Origin: Blastomussa wellsi
Taxonomy: Eukaryota; Cnidaria; Anthozoa; Scleractinia; Plerogyridae
Direction: 5' to 3'
Length of the DNA: 64,000 bases
Assembly (NCBI GenBank): GCA_947652115.1
Contig: OX393563.1
Location: 25,669,049 to 25,733,048 of the forward strand
Below the pieces are notes generated by a model. It ran no database searches and was not told the origin of the DNA. It saw only the letters and a program-made list of their open reading frames with translations. A program made the translations under genes and the position numbers. Shown piece after piece: positions 1 through 11,337 of the stretch (the stretch's first letter is position 1; each line of letters starts with the position of its first letter).

Positions 1-557
1 ATCGCTTACCTCACTTCATTTAAGATTTGTGGTATCTTCAACAGTCCTTTTATGCTATATAACGTCGAAAACGTCAGCCCTTTCCTTTAGCAATAAGATT
101 GTATGATAACATGTATGTTCATCAACTCGGAGTACTGTGCGTCACGGCATTCAAACATTCGTGTTATTCACCGGCTGTTATTAAGTTGGAAATCATTCTT
201 TTGACGTAGATAGCTGTTTGTAGACATGTAGCACTACGTGCGACCTGTATGACGGTGAAGAAATAGCGAATGAAGAGTACAGAAAGACCAAAATGTTACG
301 TGACTCGCTGTGGATGTTGTGTTTACTTTGGGTCTCCATTCGCTCCCAGTCTTCCAAGTCATATCGCCTGCATGTTCTGTTTGTAAACAAATAACTTCCC
401 TATTCCGCAATTGTTTAGAAAATCATCAATGGAAAGCACAGCTTAGTCTACACTTTTCATGTTCAAATCTTGGGAGTTAATTGTTGTATTATTAGCTCTC
501 AAAGCCCAAATTGTGTTGGACAGTTCATGACTTATTATATACATGTTGGACTAACGT
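1..557. other. Intergenic, no feature recognised
   Basis: AT-rich sequence with only short open frames lacking splice context or recognisable protein families. Nothing can be supported here. Confidence 0.5.
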
Positions 558-845
558 ATGTATATTTTCTTTCTTTCTTACATGTTGTTTTCTTGTTTTC
601 TTTCTTGCTTACATGTTGTTTTCTTGTTTTCTTTCTTGCTTACATGCTGTGTTCTTGTTTTTCTTTCTTGCTTACATGCTGTGTTCTTGTTTTCTTTCTT
701 GCTTACATGCTGTGTTCTTGTTTTTCTTTCTTTCTTACATGCTGTTTTCTTGTTTTCTTTCTTTCTTACATGTTGTTTTCTTGTTTTCTTTCTTTCTTAC
801 ATGCTGTTTTCTTGTTTTCTTTCTTTCTTACATGTTCTTACATGT
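558..845. repeat. 31-bp minisatellite, about nine units
   Basis: A pyrimidine-rich unit (core CTTACATGYTG followed by TTTTCTTG) recurs about every 31 bp; two adjacent cores start at 577 and 608. Units differ at a few positions (TTACATG followed by TTG or CTG, GTGTTC or TTTTC). Because 31 is not a multiple of three and the unit lacks plus-strand stops, all three plus frames stay open across the array. The apparent hydrophobic 'proteins' here are artefacts of the repeat. Confidence 0.9.
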
Positions 846-1078
846 TGGTAGCTACGTTGGCTTTCTCCATTAAAGTTAAGAATTTATTCTATCAGTCTGC
901 TGAACTACAAAAAGCTTAATTACAAAGCCTGACTTGGCACCAAAAATAATGCTTTTATTTTTAGCTTTTCTCAAAATCACCGTCAGAGAAATTACGATCT
1001 AGCTACTAAATCCTTATTGCTTATTACAATGATTTCTTTCATTTAGCTGCTTGGGATAATCAGAACTTCGCTTGAAGC

Positions 1079-1510
1079 TTATTTTCGGCAGCAGCAGAAG
1101 CTGAAGGCGCCTCTATTGAACCCCACGATGTCTTCATTACTTGCGGACGCCTCATTACCTCCCCAGCCCCATCTAACACGGTCACATCCGAAGTTGTAAA
1201 ACCAGCCTACCGGCTGCCCAGCTGTGGTGGCCTTTCCTGCATTTCCATAGATAGAAACTTCGGCTTCGCAGATAGTATAAATATTGGTTTCCAAGCAAAG
1301 GTCGGTGCAGGTTTTTGGTTCACCGCTATTTTTTGCGCTCACCACCAAGTTTACATAGAAACCTGCTCCTCCAGTAGGGGTACTCCCTCTACAGGCAGCG
1401 GCAGCTGCCGCGTGAAGAGCCTGCCAGGCCAAGTCGTACATTGAGGGCTCGGGACCGTCTTGTTTGGCAAAATCACGTGACTGGTCGTCTTTAGTCAGCT
1501 CAGCATCAAG
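1079..1510 (-). CDS. Exon 2 of a predicted secreted Cys-rich protein
   Basis: The exon reads 143 codons plus stop on the minus strand. It is preceded at 1511-1512 by an AG after a T-rich stretch; the in-frame codon across that boundary is a stop (TAG), as expected for an intron edge. The encoded segment has an Ala-rich helix-like stretch, then a Gly/Ser/Thr-rich domain with paired cysteines (TCTDLC, ICEAE, FGCDR) and ends FSFCCCRK. Phase 0 at its start matches the predicted donor of the exon at 1868-1954, giving a total of about 172 aa. I do not recognise the family. A small extracellular disulfide-stabilised protein is the reasonable inference. Confidence 0.6.
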   Translation of the reverse strand, partial: LDAELTKDDQSRDFAKQDGPEPSMYDLAWQALHAAAAAACRGSTPTGGAGFYVNLVVSAKNSGEPKTCTDLCLETNIYTICEAEVSIYGNAGKATTAGQPVGWFYNFGCDRVRWGWGGNEASASNEDIVGFNRGAFSFCCCRK

Positions 1511-1867
1511 CTAAAAACAAGCAAACACATTGTTCATAAAAAGGAAAAAAGCTGGAATACTCGAAGAAATACTCGAAGCCCAATTTAAAGATAGTCTCGT
1601 TATACATGTTTTTTTAACGCTCGGTGGTGTCAAAAGGCATTGGCATTCCGACTGGCATGCATTTTATGAAACTCGAAATGCAACAGTGACTTATCTTATC
1701 CATGTCTGCCATTTGGCTAAAGCAAGCGTAACGTTTCTGCAAAACAATCGTTGTTTTTGGACCAACGCGATGTGGTTATTTCGTGTACACACATTTTTAA
1801 CGTGGAAACACAAATATTTCAATATTCATATAAAATAATAATAAATAGTAGTAGCAGCTCTAATGAC

Positions 1868-1954
1868 CTCTTTTTTCAGAGAACCTTCCTCGGCATGCAT
1901 TCTTGCACTGAGAATGGTGACGAACAGCAACAGAAGGGACCCGGCGAAGTTCAT
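1868..1954 (-). CDS. Exon 1 (signal peptide) of the same secreted protein
   Basis: The minus-strand ATG at 1954-1952 opens 29 codons beginning MNFAGSLLLLFVTILSA, a typical signal peptide with a hydrophobic Leu-rich core and a small-residue end. The exon ends GAG followed by GTCATT at 1867-1862, a usable but not strong donor in phase 0, matching exon 2 across a 356-bp intron. A longer upstream frame exists, but the signal-peptide ATG is the better start. Confirmation would need a transcript; the pairing is inferred from phase and content. Confidence 0.55.
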
Positions 1955-2740
1955 TTTTCTGCAATCCCTGTAAAACTGGGACAAAAACGTTAAAAGGTCA
2001 TAAGGAACAAAAATTGTGGCATGTTGTAAAGCAATCTCAGGGCTTTCTAGCCATGGCACATTGCTGCGCATTACATGGATTAATAGAACGAAAATCTTAC
2101 GGAGGGGTGTCTTCAACCCCACAAATTCCACTGTGCCACGCAGGACTATGACTTTGCAGTGCATTCGAGGATTCATTTGTAGTCCAATACGTTAGTAATC
2201 ATTGCCTTATGAAATTAAAAAAAAATAACGAAAACAGTTTCATTTTATTGCATAGAAAGCAAAGGGGCCAATACTAAATTGCAAGAAAAGAGGATGTTTC
2301 CAACTAATTTTGGTAACTGTGGAAAATTATCTTTGTTTAGAATATTTGCTTCAGCATCATAAGAATTTCAGTTTCTGTTCGAATTACAAACATATCAATC
2401 CTGAATATTGAAAGAACATGACATGTTTAGCTTTCTGTATCTTTATATCTGTATCTGTATTTATTTTTTTTAAGTAGGTTTGTAGAGGCAGCAATCCTGA
2501 TGATATGGACCTGCTGACAATGCACCCACATTTTATTACATCAGCTATCAATAGACCAGGCCACAACAACGGGAGTCAATGCCCTACTCTTTGCGATAAG
2601 CTTGTGGGTTCCCAACTAACCACAAGATTGAAGATGTTGGAGACGGGGCCTACGGTTTATCGTCCTTATCTGAGTAGACTAGAGCATAAAACCATTTGAA
2701 GTAGCCAATGGAAAGGCGGCTTGTTCTCCTCAGTTATTTC
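1955..2740. other. Intergenic, no feature recognised
   Basis: No supported gene or repeat. It would contain the promoter of the minus-strand secreted-protein gene, but I see no definite promoter element. Confidence 0.4.
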
Positions 2741-2744
2741 AAGA

Positions 2745-2822
2745 CCCTGATCAGGGGCTCGAACGCGAGACCTGTCGTTCTGCGCTGTAGTCCGGCGCTC
2801 AACTGAGCTAACCGGTCGGCTT
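2745..2822 (-). repeat. tRNA-derived SINE-like head
   Basis: On the minus strand the segment contains a good Pol III A box (TTAGCTCAGTTGAG, complement at 2798-2811) and a B box (GCGTTCGAGCCCC, complement at 2755-2767) at tRNA-like spacing. It does not close into a clean cloverleaf and lacks paired acceptor ends, so a tRNA-derived SINE or tRNA pseudogene fits better than a functional tRNA. Confidence 0.6.
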
Positions 2823-2839
2823 TCGCTATAAATTTGAGT

Positions 2840-3866
2840 GCGCTGCATAAAATACAATATTACAAGAAAAGAGCTGAAATTTTCACAGGTTATTACTTTT
2901 AACAGGTTCTATAAATATATGAAGTCAATTATTATGTACCAGTATCCCTTCATTTTGATTTAAGGAGCAGACACATAACCGACCGAATCCTCGGTTAATC
3001 CACCGTGCGCCCCACCCATAATAACTAAAGAAGGCCGCCTTCGATCAAGTGCTGGATTTTCTCTATCAAAAATTAAGAAGAGGCAGCATTCAGAGAGCTG
3101 TCTAAAACTGTGAAGTAGAAATGAAAACTGCGAACGCGAACGATAATGCTCCTAGTTGACGTAAGAACCAACAAGAGACCTAATCAGCCAAAAATAAACA
3201 CAACATAACTGCAAGGCTGATACTACGTAAAAAAGTTGACTTTGGGACAATATGACAGGAACCAATAAAGCAGGTTTGCAACCTGGACAGCTTTTCGTTC
3301 TTGTTAGAACTCGTCAGCACGGTATAGCAATTCTAAATGAAACCAGACTGAACGTCCAAACAGTGAACTTGGTGAATGATAATTTATTTTGAAATAAAAC
3401 TATTGGTTTGTTAAATGTTGCGATATTCCTACCTTTACTTTGCAACGTGTAACTTGTAATATGCAACTTGTAATTGTATTTTTCTACCCCAGAAAGACGT
3501 GGCGTGAACCATTCAAATAATAATTTATTCTTTTGCTTTTGCAATGTGGATGGACGTTCTAACGATAAAAAAATTACTACATGCTAATATGGTTACATTG
3601 ACTACTAAAACATTAAAGTCTGGCGTTCGAACTTCACATTGAAACTTCAAACCTCACGCAAATCAGCAAACAAAGATAAACAAAGATCGAGCTTCTGCTC
3701 ATTTGTAACTGGCCCAGATATTCCCGACATATTTTATCACGTGTTCAAAACGGCGAAGTGCTGTCCTATTCCCTCTTTAAAATTTCAATTCATTTTATTT
3801 AGGATTAGCCTGAGGTAAAGCCCAGTTTAATTTTTAGAGCTCAACAAAATAGGAGAGCCAGTGTTT
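2840..3866. other. Intergenic, no feature recognised
   Basis: AT-rich sequence with short spurious frames only. Confidence 0.4.
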
Positions 3867-3867
3867 A

Positions 3868-4167
3868 GGGGTGTTTTCTATTATTTCAGTCCGACAAGTC
3901 GGTCCAACCGAGGTTTTCCATTGTAAAATGGAAGGACATTTTCCTATTTTACCGGCCAACCGGGTGGAACGGTCCTTTCCATTTTGCATCCATTCCCCAG
4001 TCAGTCCGCCTCGAGAATCCGCTGAGTTGAAGTAGGGGAACTAACCAGTTTGTGAATATGGAAAGGAAAATTTCGGTCCAATCGGCCCGACCGGTCCCGA
4101 AAAGGTCGACTTTCCATTTGAATTCTTACCGAAATGACCGAAATTTTTGGGTAAATGGAAAGCACCC
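3868..4167. mobile_element. MITE-like inverted-repeat element, about 300 bp
   Basis: The ends are imperfect inverted repeats: GGGTGTTTTCTATT at the left and the complement of GGGTGCTTTCCATT at the right. Both subterminal regions share a vocabulary of TTTCCATT, ACCGG and GGTCC motifs in opposite orientations, and there is no coding capacity. No clean target-site duplication is visible, so the superfamily is not assigned. Confidence 0.5.
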
Positions 4168-7100
4168 TAGGAATATAATGGAATTAATCACGTTTTATTT
4201 GGTGCCACTTGTCTTGACATTCAATGGCTTCAGTAATTATGAGTACGTGTTATTCCTTAGCAACCGATGGTAACTGAGGGAAAGCAGACGATGTCGCGAC
4301 ATCTTGGCAGCAAGCTTTCACAGTGAGAAGAAAAAAGTGAAATTTGAATACAAAATGGCACAAAGTTCATTAAAATCAAAACTGCTGCCAAACAAAATAC
4401 ATCTTAAGCGAGATGTTTTTTGCTAATGTTAATACTATGTTAATAAAAACCACAAGTGTTCTCGTAAGTTCAAAACGTTTCTGCAGTCCACGATAATCTA
4501 GTGAACAAATGGAGATCGTAAAACTGGTTGATACACCGTCATATTTAATCCAAAATTAATTAAACTGTACATTTTTAATATGGTTAAAAAGCGTCATGCA
4601 AACTAGTTCGAAGATTGAAGATTCCTTGAAAATATGCGCCATTTTTGCTAGTCGGTTATCTCTCCCAGATCCTTTAGCCGGTATGGGATCTGCCGAAAGT
4701 CTATCGTTCATGTCTTTGCCCTTCAGCTAAAAGCAATCCTTGCGTGTCTGCCTAACTGAGAAAGGGTATAATTCTTTATTGGCATCACGGCGTGTGTTCA
4801 AGAGCGACTCTTTCGTTAACATTAGCATTAAATTGTGGCTCTAAGGAATAAGAGAAACAAATAACGTCGGATGCGTACGCATATAATACACGAGAGCTAA
4901 TGAAAAAAAAAATGTGGACAGTTTTGTACTGATGAAAATAATTGTTATTTTTAAATCAAGTATCCTCGAGTAAAGAAAGTCTTTAGACAACGTTCACGTT
5001 TCAGAATTCTGTTAATTTTTTGACAAATTTATAGGGTTAGTAAATGTTCAGGCAGACGGGGCTGGTATAAATTAAAATCTGTTAAAATCCTTCTCTAAAA
5101 TGTAGTGTATGATAACTTTTTATGATAAGTGTTAAAAAAGCAAAACGTACACTGTAAACGTATAAAATGGCACTTGGAAAACGCAGAATAGAAATGATAT
5201 TTTATTTTTAAAAGTAATTGCTAGTGTTATATCCCTGTGTTACATCCGAGCCTAATGCAAATCAGCCAAAAGTAGTTTCGCCATTTACATTTGCGTCGTC
5301 GCTATTACCCTTGGTGTTGCTATTCTTGGTTTGCAAGTGACGTCATCGACGCCATGTTGGATGACAGAAAGAAAATATTTCTGATTAGCCCCTTTTGTTT
5401 GGTCATCCAACATGGCCGCCATGCTCATTGTCATTTGAGTCTCTCGGGATTGGTTGCAAACCGGCAATTCCCGATTTATTTTATGTTCAAACATATGAAT
5501 TCATTTGAGTTCTCTCATTCTTGTTCTTTCTCAGTATCATCAGTTACTTGTTATAACGTTCCATTTGTACGTGCATATGTTCATAGGAGATTGGACAAGG
5601 CTGACGGATGTGAGTCCCAGTTGAATTTTTAGAACTCGACAAATAAGTTATATACATCTTCTGGTTAGCGAAGGACGGCTAATGACATTGGCATTACGAT
5701 AACGTTAGCGCTTACAAGTTGCTCCTTCGCCAGTGATGTTTAACTGTAAACAGTTGTGAATTAACACAAATTCGTTCCTTTAACCTAACTGAAAATCAAG
5801 GACGGTTTTGCGTATAAAGACAGGACTCCTGTATAAAGTAATTGCCTTCGGATGATGTTGAGCATGACTAGTCTCGTTATTCATCAGCAACTGATTGTAA
5901 CCGGGGGAAAGCAGTGGTGACAACCTTTTACAGTGAGAAAGACGAAGTAAAATTTTATCTGAAATGGAACAAAGTTCAGTCCTATGCCTTGAAAAACTCC
6001 TTGGACCCGAAGAGCCAAACAAAACTTGTTGAGAGCAACTGACGGTACGGTACCCCCGTGAGGTATAGTTTGTTAACGAGGCGGGGTTACCACGGAGTTT
6101 TTCAACGGTCGTGTGTCGGAGTGTAAAGACAATATGGCAATCTTTTTTCCTTGGATTTTTTTAAACAAACGACCGCTTGACTTCGATGACAGGGCCCGGA
6201 CTACGTTGTTGTTGAGTTAAAATGAAACTAGAACATCTCTTCTTGGAATTCGCGATGGATTTGAGGCCGCTCGACCATTTTAAGCTGGGAGTTTTCGCTT
6301 CGCTCGTCGGGCGTATCGAACTGGAGTGTGCAGCCTTGTTCTTTTCTTTGTAGGGGAGGACCCAGAAAGCGATAACTCGCCTAAATAGCCAAGAATCGGC
6401 AAAATAAGCGCTCAGACAAAAAGAAAAACGTAGTGAAAGTAAGGTAAGGCAATTTTATTTAAGATTTGGCAGTATTTCGGTTTGCTAAAACGTGTTGTAA
6501 AATTTTCCCACACAAACTCGTATAGCGGAACTCCGGAGGCCCGGAGGGCCGCCAAGTGGAGCCCCATACTCATATGGGAAAGAAAAGGAAACCCATAGGT
6601 TGATTTTCTCATGGTTATCATGACTAGCGGTATTGCTCGTAGGCGCGTACGTACGACGACGGCGACGGCGACGGAGTCGCGCAACATGGCGGCCATAAAT
6701 AGCCATGCCTTGTCAACACCTTGTCAGCCTTCTCAGCTTACGTCTTTGTTATAGGGCATCCATGTTATGGTCAATCGACAGCTGTCAAATCGAGGTATCC
6801 GCTGACCAGTACCACATGACCAGATCGCGGGCTCAGGTTAGAACTCATCGAGGTAACATGTTTTTTAAGTTGACCGCTGACCAGGCATTGTCTTTTTTTT
6901 TCTTCATTATTGTGGGCTCAGGTCCGATTTTTTTCTTCTGGCAGCATTTTTTAACTTGTTATTGTCATTCTTAGAAGAAATTCTGCAATTGGACCAACGA
7001 TGGTCAGGTTTTACAGAACGATCCTATTTCAAGTTTCCGTATTATCAGCAAAAGACAAAACCATCAACTTCATTTGAACTTGTTTATCTCTTCGCCTTCG

Positions 7101-8214
7101 GCCGTTGCACTGAAAGAAATAGACGTGCAGTATGCATCCGAAGCGAAAAGCACTGAATCTTCTGCTTCAACATGAACAACGTCAAGTACAGGTTTAAAGG
7201 AGGTGTGGACCAATGCAGTAAGTAATGTTTAGAAGTCACTTATTTTTTGAACGTCTAGGTATCTTTTGTTTTTCGCTAGTTTCTGTAGTTTGCAGCTAGC
7301 ATTATAAATGTTGAACGTTGTTTTCTAGCTTGTAGGGTTTATTGTAAGGAAACGGCATTACTGTCGAACTATCGGCAGTATTATTTCGACAAATTTCAAA
7401 GCTGTTTTCTTAGAGTTGTAGTATTCTTTCCTTTTAGTGGACATTTATACAGTTTTTATGTAAACATGAGCGATTACTCACGAGTCTGTGTTCGTAAAGT
7501 TTGGACATCAACTCCCTGAATGGAAAAATTTCTACTGACCGCCGCTCTTGTGGCTCCTTTCAGCCAATACAAAAGATTCACAGATTTGGCTTTTAACTAT
7601 AGCACATTACTATTTTTTCTCGATCACTCGATCGCGCCTTTCGCTTACATTTTGTACATACGCTTGACGGATTGCATAAGTGTCGGTAAGTTTTCTACAG
7701 AGGCAATTGAAACTTGGCACACAAATACTTCTTCATGCGACACACCTATAATTATATAATTATAACTAAATTATTTTTCCATGGCAACACACTCCTTTCC
7801 AGTCCCATCGAATCTTTTTTCAGAATTCGAGTGATTGTTAGTCCAGAAAAATTAAACCAGGCCAAAGAACCTACCTAACACAAATATGGTTGTGAAACCA
7901 TGTAGATCTGGAGTCATTAAGAAATATCAAAATTAACGGCCAAAATAGCCAGAGTAGCTTAGAACATTGGGGATGTCTGGGACCCAGCATGTTGCCATGA
8001 TAACATAATTGTTGATCTCACATTGCATAACTGATCTAGTAGAGTGATGATTTAAAGAATCAAACATTTCTGAAGATACAAACTGGGTGAGAAATGTTTT
8101 CTTCATCTATTGGTTTAAAATTTGGTTGACTCTATGACGTCACGACTTAGCTAATTTGCATAGTGTAAAAACTTTAATATCACTGTAACTAAAAAAAGAT
8201 ATTTCAAAAAAGTA
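4168..8214. other. Gene-poor stretch with scattered repeat remnants
   Basis: No supported gene in about 4 kb. At 5350-5420 there is a short inverted pair (CCATGTTGGATGACA against TGTCATCCAACATGG-like sequence) around an AT-rich spacer, probably a MITE. At 6520-6700 a GC-richer patch (CTCCGGAGGCCCGGAGGGCC, then a GTACGTACGACGACGG cluster and ATGGCGGCC) resembles sequence at 35880-36090 and is probably dispersed repeat. The rest shows nothing I can name. Confidence 0.45.
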
Positions 8215-8269
8215 AGCGGCATTTTCTTCTCGTGCAGATCACTTTCTAGTGCTTTAAAATATAGATTTT

Positions 8270-8335
8270 AGTCCAGTCTAGAGTTCAGTCCAATGCCAAA
8301 TCCAGGGTCCAGTTCATATTTTCCAGCTGGCTATT
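8270..8335. mobile_element. Solo terminal repeat of the CCAGCTGG element family
   Basis: The segment has several CAGTCCA/CCAGTCT-type subterminal motifs and ends CCAGCTGG immediately before a 64-bp-array-like sequence (CGACGCTAATTGAGTTGTG). It matches the right end of the element at 11416-15747. No matching left end was found upstream, so only one terminus is called. Confidence 0.5.
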
Positions 8336-8339
8336 CGAC

Positions 8340-8966
8340 GCTAATTGAGTTGTGTCGTTGAATTAATTCATGAAAACTAAAAGGGGGGTTATTAGACGCT
8401 AATTAAGGTGTGACGTTTAGAAAATTTTAAAGACCTCGAAACTGAAAGGAAGCAATTAAATCCCAATTAAGTTGTCACCCTGGATTAGGATCGTGAAAGT
8501 GAAAGAAAGTAATTAAACGCAAATCAAGTTATGACCTTGATCCAATATCGAGGATTGCTAAAATGAAAACAAGTTGCTAAACCTTAATTAGGATGTTATC
8601 CTGATAAAGTCTTGGGGATAGCGAAAATAAATGGAAGTAATGGAACGCTAATTATGTTGTGACCTTGATCCAATCTTGAAGATTGCAAAAATCGAAAGAA
8701 GTAACTAAATGTTGAATTAATTAAGGAATAACTAGATGTTAATTGAGTTGTGACGTAGATCCAATCTTGACGATTACGTAAACGGAAAGGAAATAACAAG
8801 ATGCTAATTAATTTGGGCATTGATTCAATCTTGAATAGTGCGAAACTCAAAGGAAATAATTAGATGCTAGTTGAGATGGGCGTTTATCCAATCTTGACGT
8901 TGATGAGATATTGACGATTGTGAAACTAAAAGGAATTAATTAGACGCTAATAAGTTGTGACATTTA
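8340..8966. repeat. Diverged 64-bp tandem repeats, left block
   Basis: Repeated phrases of the form GACGCTAATTGAGTTGTGACGTTGATCCAATCTTG...GTGAAACTGAAAGGAAGTAATTA recur about every 64 bp but with many substitutions. This is the older edge of the array that continues at 11338-11406 and 15757-21342. The Harbinger element interrupts it exactly inside one unit. Confidence 0.8.
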
Positions 8967-9174
8967 GTGGGTTCATACTAGGCACTAAGTCTGTCTTAGC
9001 CTAAGTCAAGCCAAGTCATCCTAAGTCCGCTTTAGCGTTCAGACATATATAGAAGACAAATTCTTTCCGTGCAAAGCTGTCATCATGAACGATAAAAATA
9101 ACAGATAAGGTTACTGACGTCTTAAATGTGGTGAGTTAGTCACGATCCATTTTAGTGAAGAAGTTGAGATCAAA

Positions 9175-10380
9175 ATGAGACCGAGAAGCCGTAAAATCGC
9201 TGTTATTGCGACTGTTGTCTGCTTATTAAATTTACAAAGGTTGATCAGCCAAACAACCTTACAAAATCTTATGTTCCTTCGTGAAAGAATGATGGAAGAT
9301 TTCGTCCAAGAGAGCGAAAGCCTGCTTCTTCTGACCGCTCTACTTTTGAGTGTTCACCGAAGACGAGGGAATTTTCGGCACATAAGACGAAGAGCGTGGG
9401 CCTGGCCAAGACCGCAGAACTGGTTTGGTGTTATGCTAGCATCACCTCGGCTGAATGTTCTTTGGAAACCAAACTTTCGAATGGAGCGTGAAACGTTTGA
9501 AGAGCTTTGCCGAATTCTTCGTGGTGATCTGACGAGACAGGAAACGAGATTGAGAAAGCCTGTGTCTGTAGAGAAGCGTGTTGCTGTTGGTGTTTGGAGA
9601 CTTTCTACTGGAAACAGTTATAGGTCATGTGGACTGCAGTTTGGCCTAGGAAAATCTACTGCTAAAGTGATATGTCAAGAGTTCGAGGAAGCTTTGTGTC
9701 GAAAAAAGGACTTATTTATTCGATTCCCTTACACTGAAGACGAAGTGCAAGAAGCCATGGACACCTTTGAAGAGGAATACAAGTTTCCACAAATTGTAGG
9801 AGCAATTGATGGCTGCCACATAGAAATCAACGCTCCCCCGGAGAACAAGGAAGATTACTTTAACAGAAAGCAGTATTATAGCATCAACCTGCAAGGAACA
9901 GTAAACTCGCGGCTACTTTTTCAACATGTAGCTGTGGGCTATCCCGGTAGTATACACGATGCTAGAGTGCTACGACTGAGTGGAATTTTTGACCTTGCAG
10001 AAAACGAAGAAATTTTATCAGCACCTACAAGAGTGGTTAATGGAGGACTGTTGAGGCCAATGCTAGTAGGTGACAGTGCTTATCCTATAAAAAACTGGCT
10101 AATAAAGCCATTTGCAAACAGAGGGCGCCTATCGCCTCAGAAAAGACGCTTTAATGAAAAATTAAGTGCAATGAGATCAGTGATAGAGAGGGCTTTCGGC
10201 CTGTTAAAAGGACGTTGGAGGCTTTTACTAAAAAAGATTGAACAAAGACACACTTCCGTACCGCGAAGCGTGACAGCAGCATGTGTTTTACATAATTTTT
10301 GTATAATGCAAGGGGATTCATTTGATGATGACGACGATCATGGTCATGCGATCGGGGTTTATTGCGTCCCGTGTACCTAG
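9175..10380 (+). CDS. PIF/Harbinger (HARBI1-like) transposase
   Basis: 401 aa starting at an ATG in a purine-rich context, with no internal stop. The DDE nuclease domain spans roughly residues 200-380. The first Asp is in VGAIDGCHIEI (about residue 212), the second in VGDSAYP (about 299), and the catalytic Glu in VIERAFGLLKGRWR (about 338). The N-terminal part includes a helix-turn-helix-like segment (VGVWRLSTGNSYRSCGLQFG). In this superfamily the enzyme cuts at its terminal repeats together with a Myb-like partner that aids DNA binding and nuclear import; the partner here is 10318-10990. An acidic DDDDDH tail ends the protein. The reading frame looks intact. Confidence 0.93.
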   Translation: MRPRSRKIAVIATVVCLLNLQRLISQTTLQNLMFLRERMMEDFVQESESLLLLTALLLSVHRRRGNFRHIRRRAWAWPRPQNWFGVMLASPRLNVLWKPNFRMERETFEELCRILRGDLTRQETRLRKPVSVEKRVAVGVWRLSTGNSYRSCGLQFGLGKSTAKVICQEFEEALCRKKDLFIRFPYTEDEVQEAMDTFEEEYKFPQIVGAIDGCHIEINAPPENKEDYFNRKQYYSINLQGTVNSRLLFQHVAVGYPGSIHDARVLRLSGIFDLAENEEILSAPTRVVNGGLLRPMLVGDSAYPIKNWLIKPFANRGRLSPQKRRFNEKLSAMRSVIERAFGLLKGRWRLLLKKIEQRHTSVPRSVTAACVLHNFCIMQGDSFDDDDDHGHAIGVYCVPCT

Positions 10381-10990
10381 AATATCATCTAGTTCCTCGT
10401 AGAATGAGCAGTTACTTTGGAGCTTCTTAGCGCCCTCTTCTCCAGTGGAAGCCATTTTCGTTCTTACCTGGCGGTATTCGTATTCCAGGTTCTTTATTCT
10501 TTTCTTGAGTTGATCTAGGTTTTTGTTTGATGACACCCCCAGATCTAAGCACTGGTCTTGAAATTTTTTTAAAATTTGACTCCACAGACATTTTTTTTTG
10601 AGCGGTCGAGGCAGATTTCAGGGAATCGTAAAGGGCACCCCAAATCTCCAGCAATATGCTAGTTTCTTCTCTGGTCCAGTCGGCCCTTGTGCGCTTAGAC
10701 CCTTCTGAGTTCGGAGTTGGGTCGCCGCTCAGCTCTGAGGGACCTGGAGGCATTGGTATGGGAGCCATCATGGGTGAATAATAAGCTCCAAATGGTGGCA
10801 TAAACGGAGAAGGAGACCGACTAAACTGAGGCGGTGAAGCTGCATTAAAAACATGAGGCATTCGTGCTTCAGATCTGTTGGGAAATCGGCGAGGAATATC
10901 GTAAGAAAAGAAAATGACACTTATGTAGCCCAATAAAAAAGTGATCAAGCCACGCAACTTACGTCGCATATGGAGAAAAGTCGGTAGCAT
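10318..10990 (-). pseudogene. Harbinger Myb/SANT-like accessory protein, frameshifted
   Basis: The N-terminal two thirds (Pro-rich MPPFGAYYSPMM region, then RADWTREETSILLEIW, the Myb/SANT tryptophan pattern) read in one frame. The C-terminal basic coiled part (LKKRIKNLEYEYRQVRTK) reads in another. The frames can be joined at the 9-T homopolymer at 10591-10599, the likely indel site. A small intron is also plausible: GTAAGT donor (complement at 10957-10962) and a pyrimidine-rich CCCAACAG acceptor at about 10875, 88 bp. Its 3' end overlaps the transposase 3' end by 63 bp tail to tail. The indel could be real decay or an assembly error in the homopolymer. Confidence 0.75.
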
Positions 10991-11337
10991 AACTGCCTTC
11001 TAACGTTTCGTCCTCTCGGCGATGCATCTTCAGTTAATTTTGTTCGTGGGAAGAGGCTGTGTCTTCAGTTAATTTTGTTCGTGAGAATGTTTTCGTGCCT
11101 AACGCGGGAATCTCTATCTGATAAAACCCACGATTTTGAAATTTTTTTGCTATCAGATTTCTTAAGTCAGCCTTAAGTCATGTTTGAAACAGACTTGAGA
11201 ACTGCTTAGATCGTTTGAGTTTGCCGACACTAAGACAGAAATCACGCTTCTCTGACTTAGCGGTTCAGACCTGTCATTTTCACTAAGTCGACTTAAGAGA
11301 TTGCTAAGTCAGACTTAGTGGTCTAATGTGAACCCAC

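Larger units (their letters stand above)
8967..11337 (+). mobile_element. PIF/Harbinger DNA transposon
   Basis: About 2.37 kb. The termini are inverted repeats GTGGGTTCAYAYTA, followed on both sides by CACTAAGTCTG-like sequence and multiple CTAAGTC subterminal motifs. It encodes the two proteins expected of the superfamily: a DDE transposase on plus and a Myb/SANT-like protein on minus, convergent. It is inserted in a 64-bp array unit: GTTGTGACAT lies left of it and CTGATCCAATCTTG right of it. Flanking triplets are TTA on the left and ATA on the right; the family normally duplicates TWA, so one flank seems mutated. Confidence 0.88.

Noticed and set aside
470..919. Long hydrophobic frames on plus
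   Set aside because: Produced by the 31-bp minisatellite in all three frames.
2745..2822. Functional tRNA gene
   Set aside because: A and B boxes are good, but acceptor stem ends do not pair and the surroundings look like a SINE.
5285..5632. Overlapping plus and minus frames as genes
   Set aside because: They mirror an inverted pair of CCATGTTGGATGACA motifs and have no domain or splice support.
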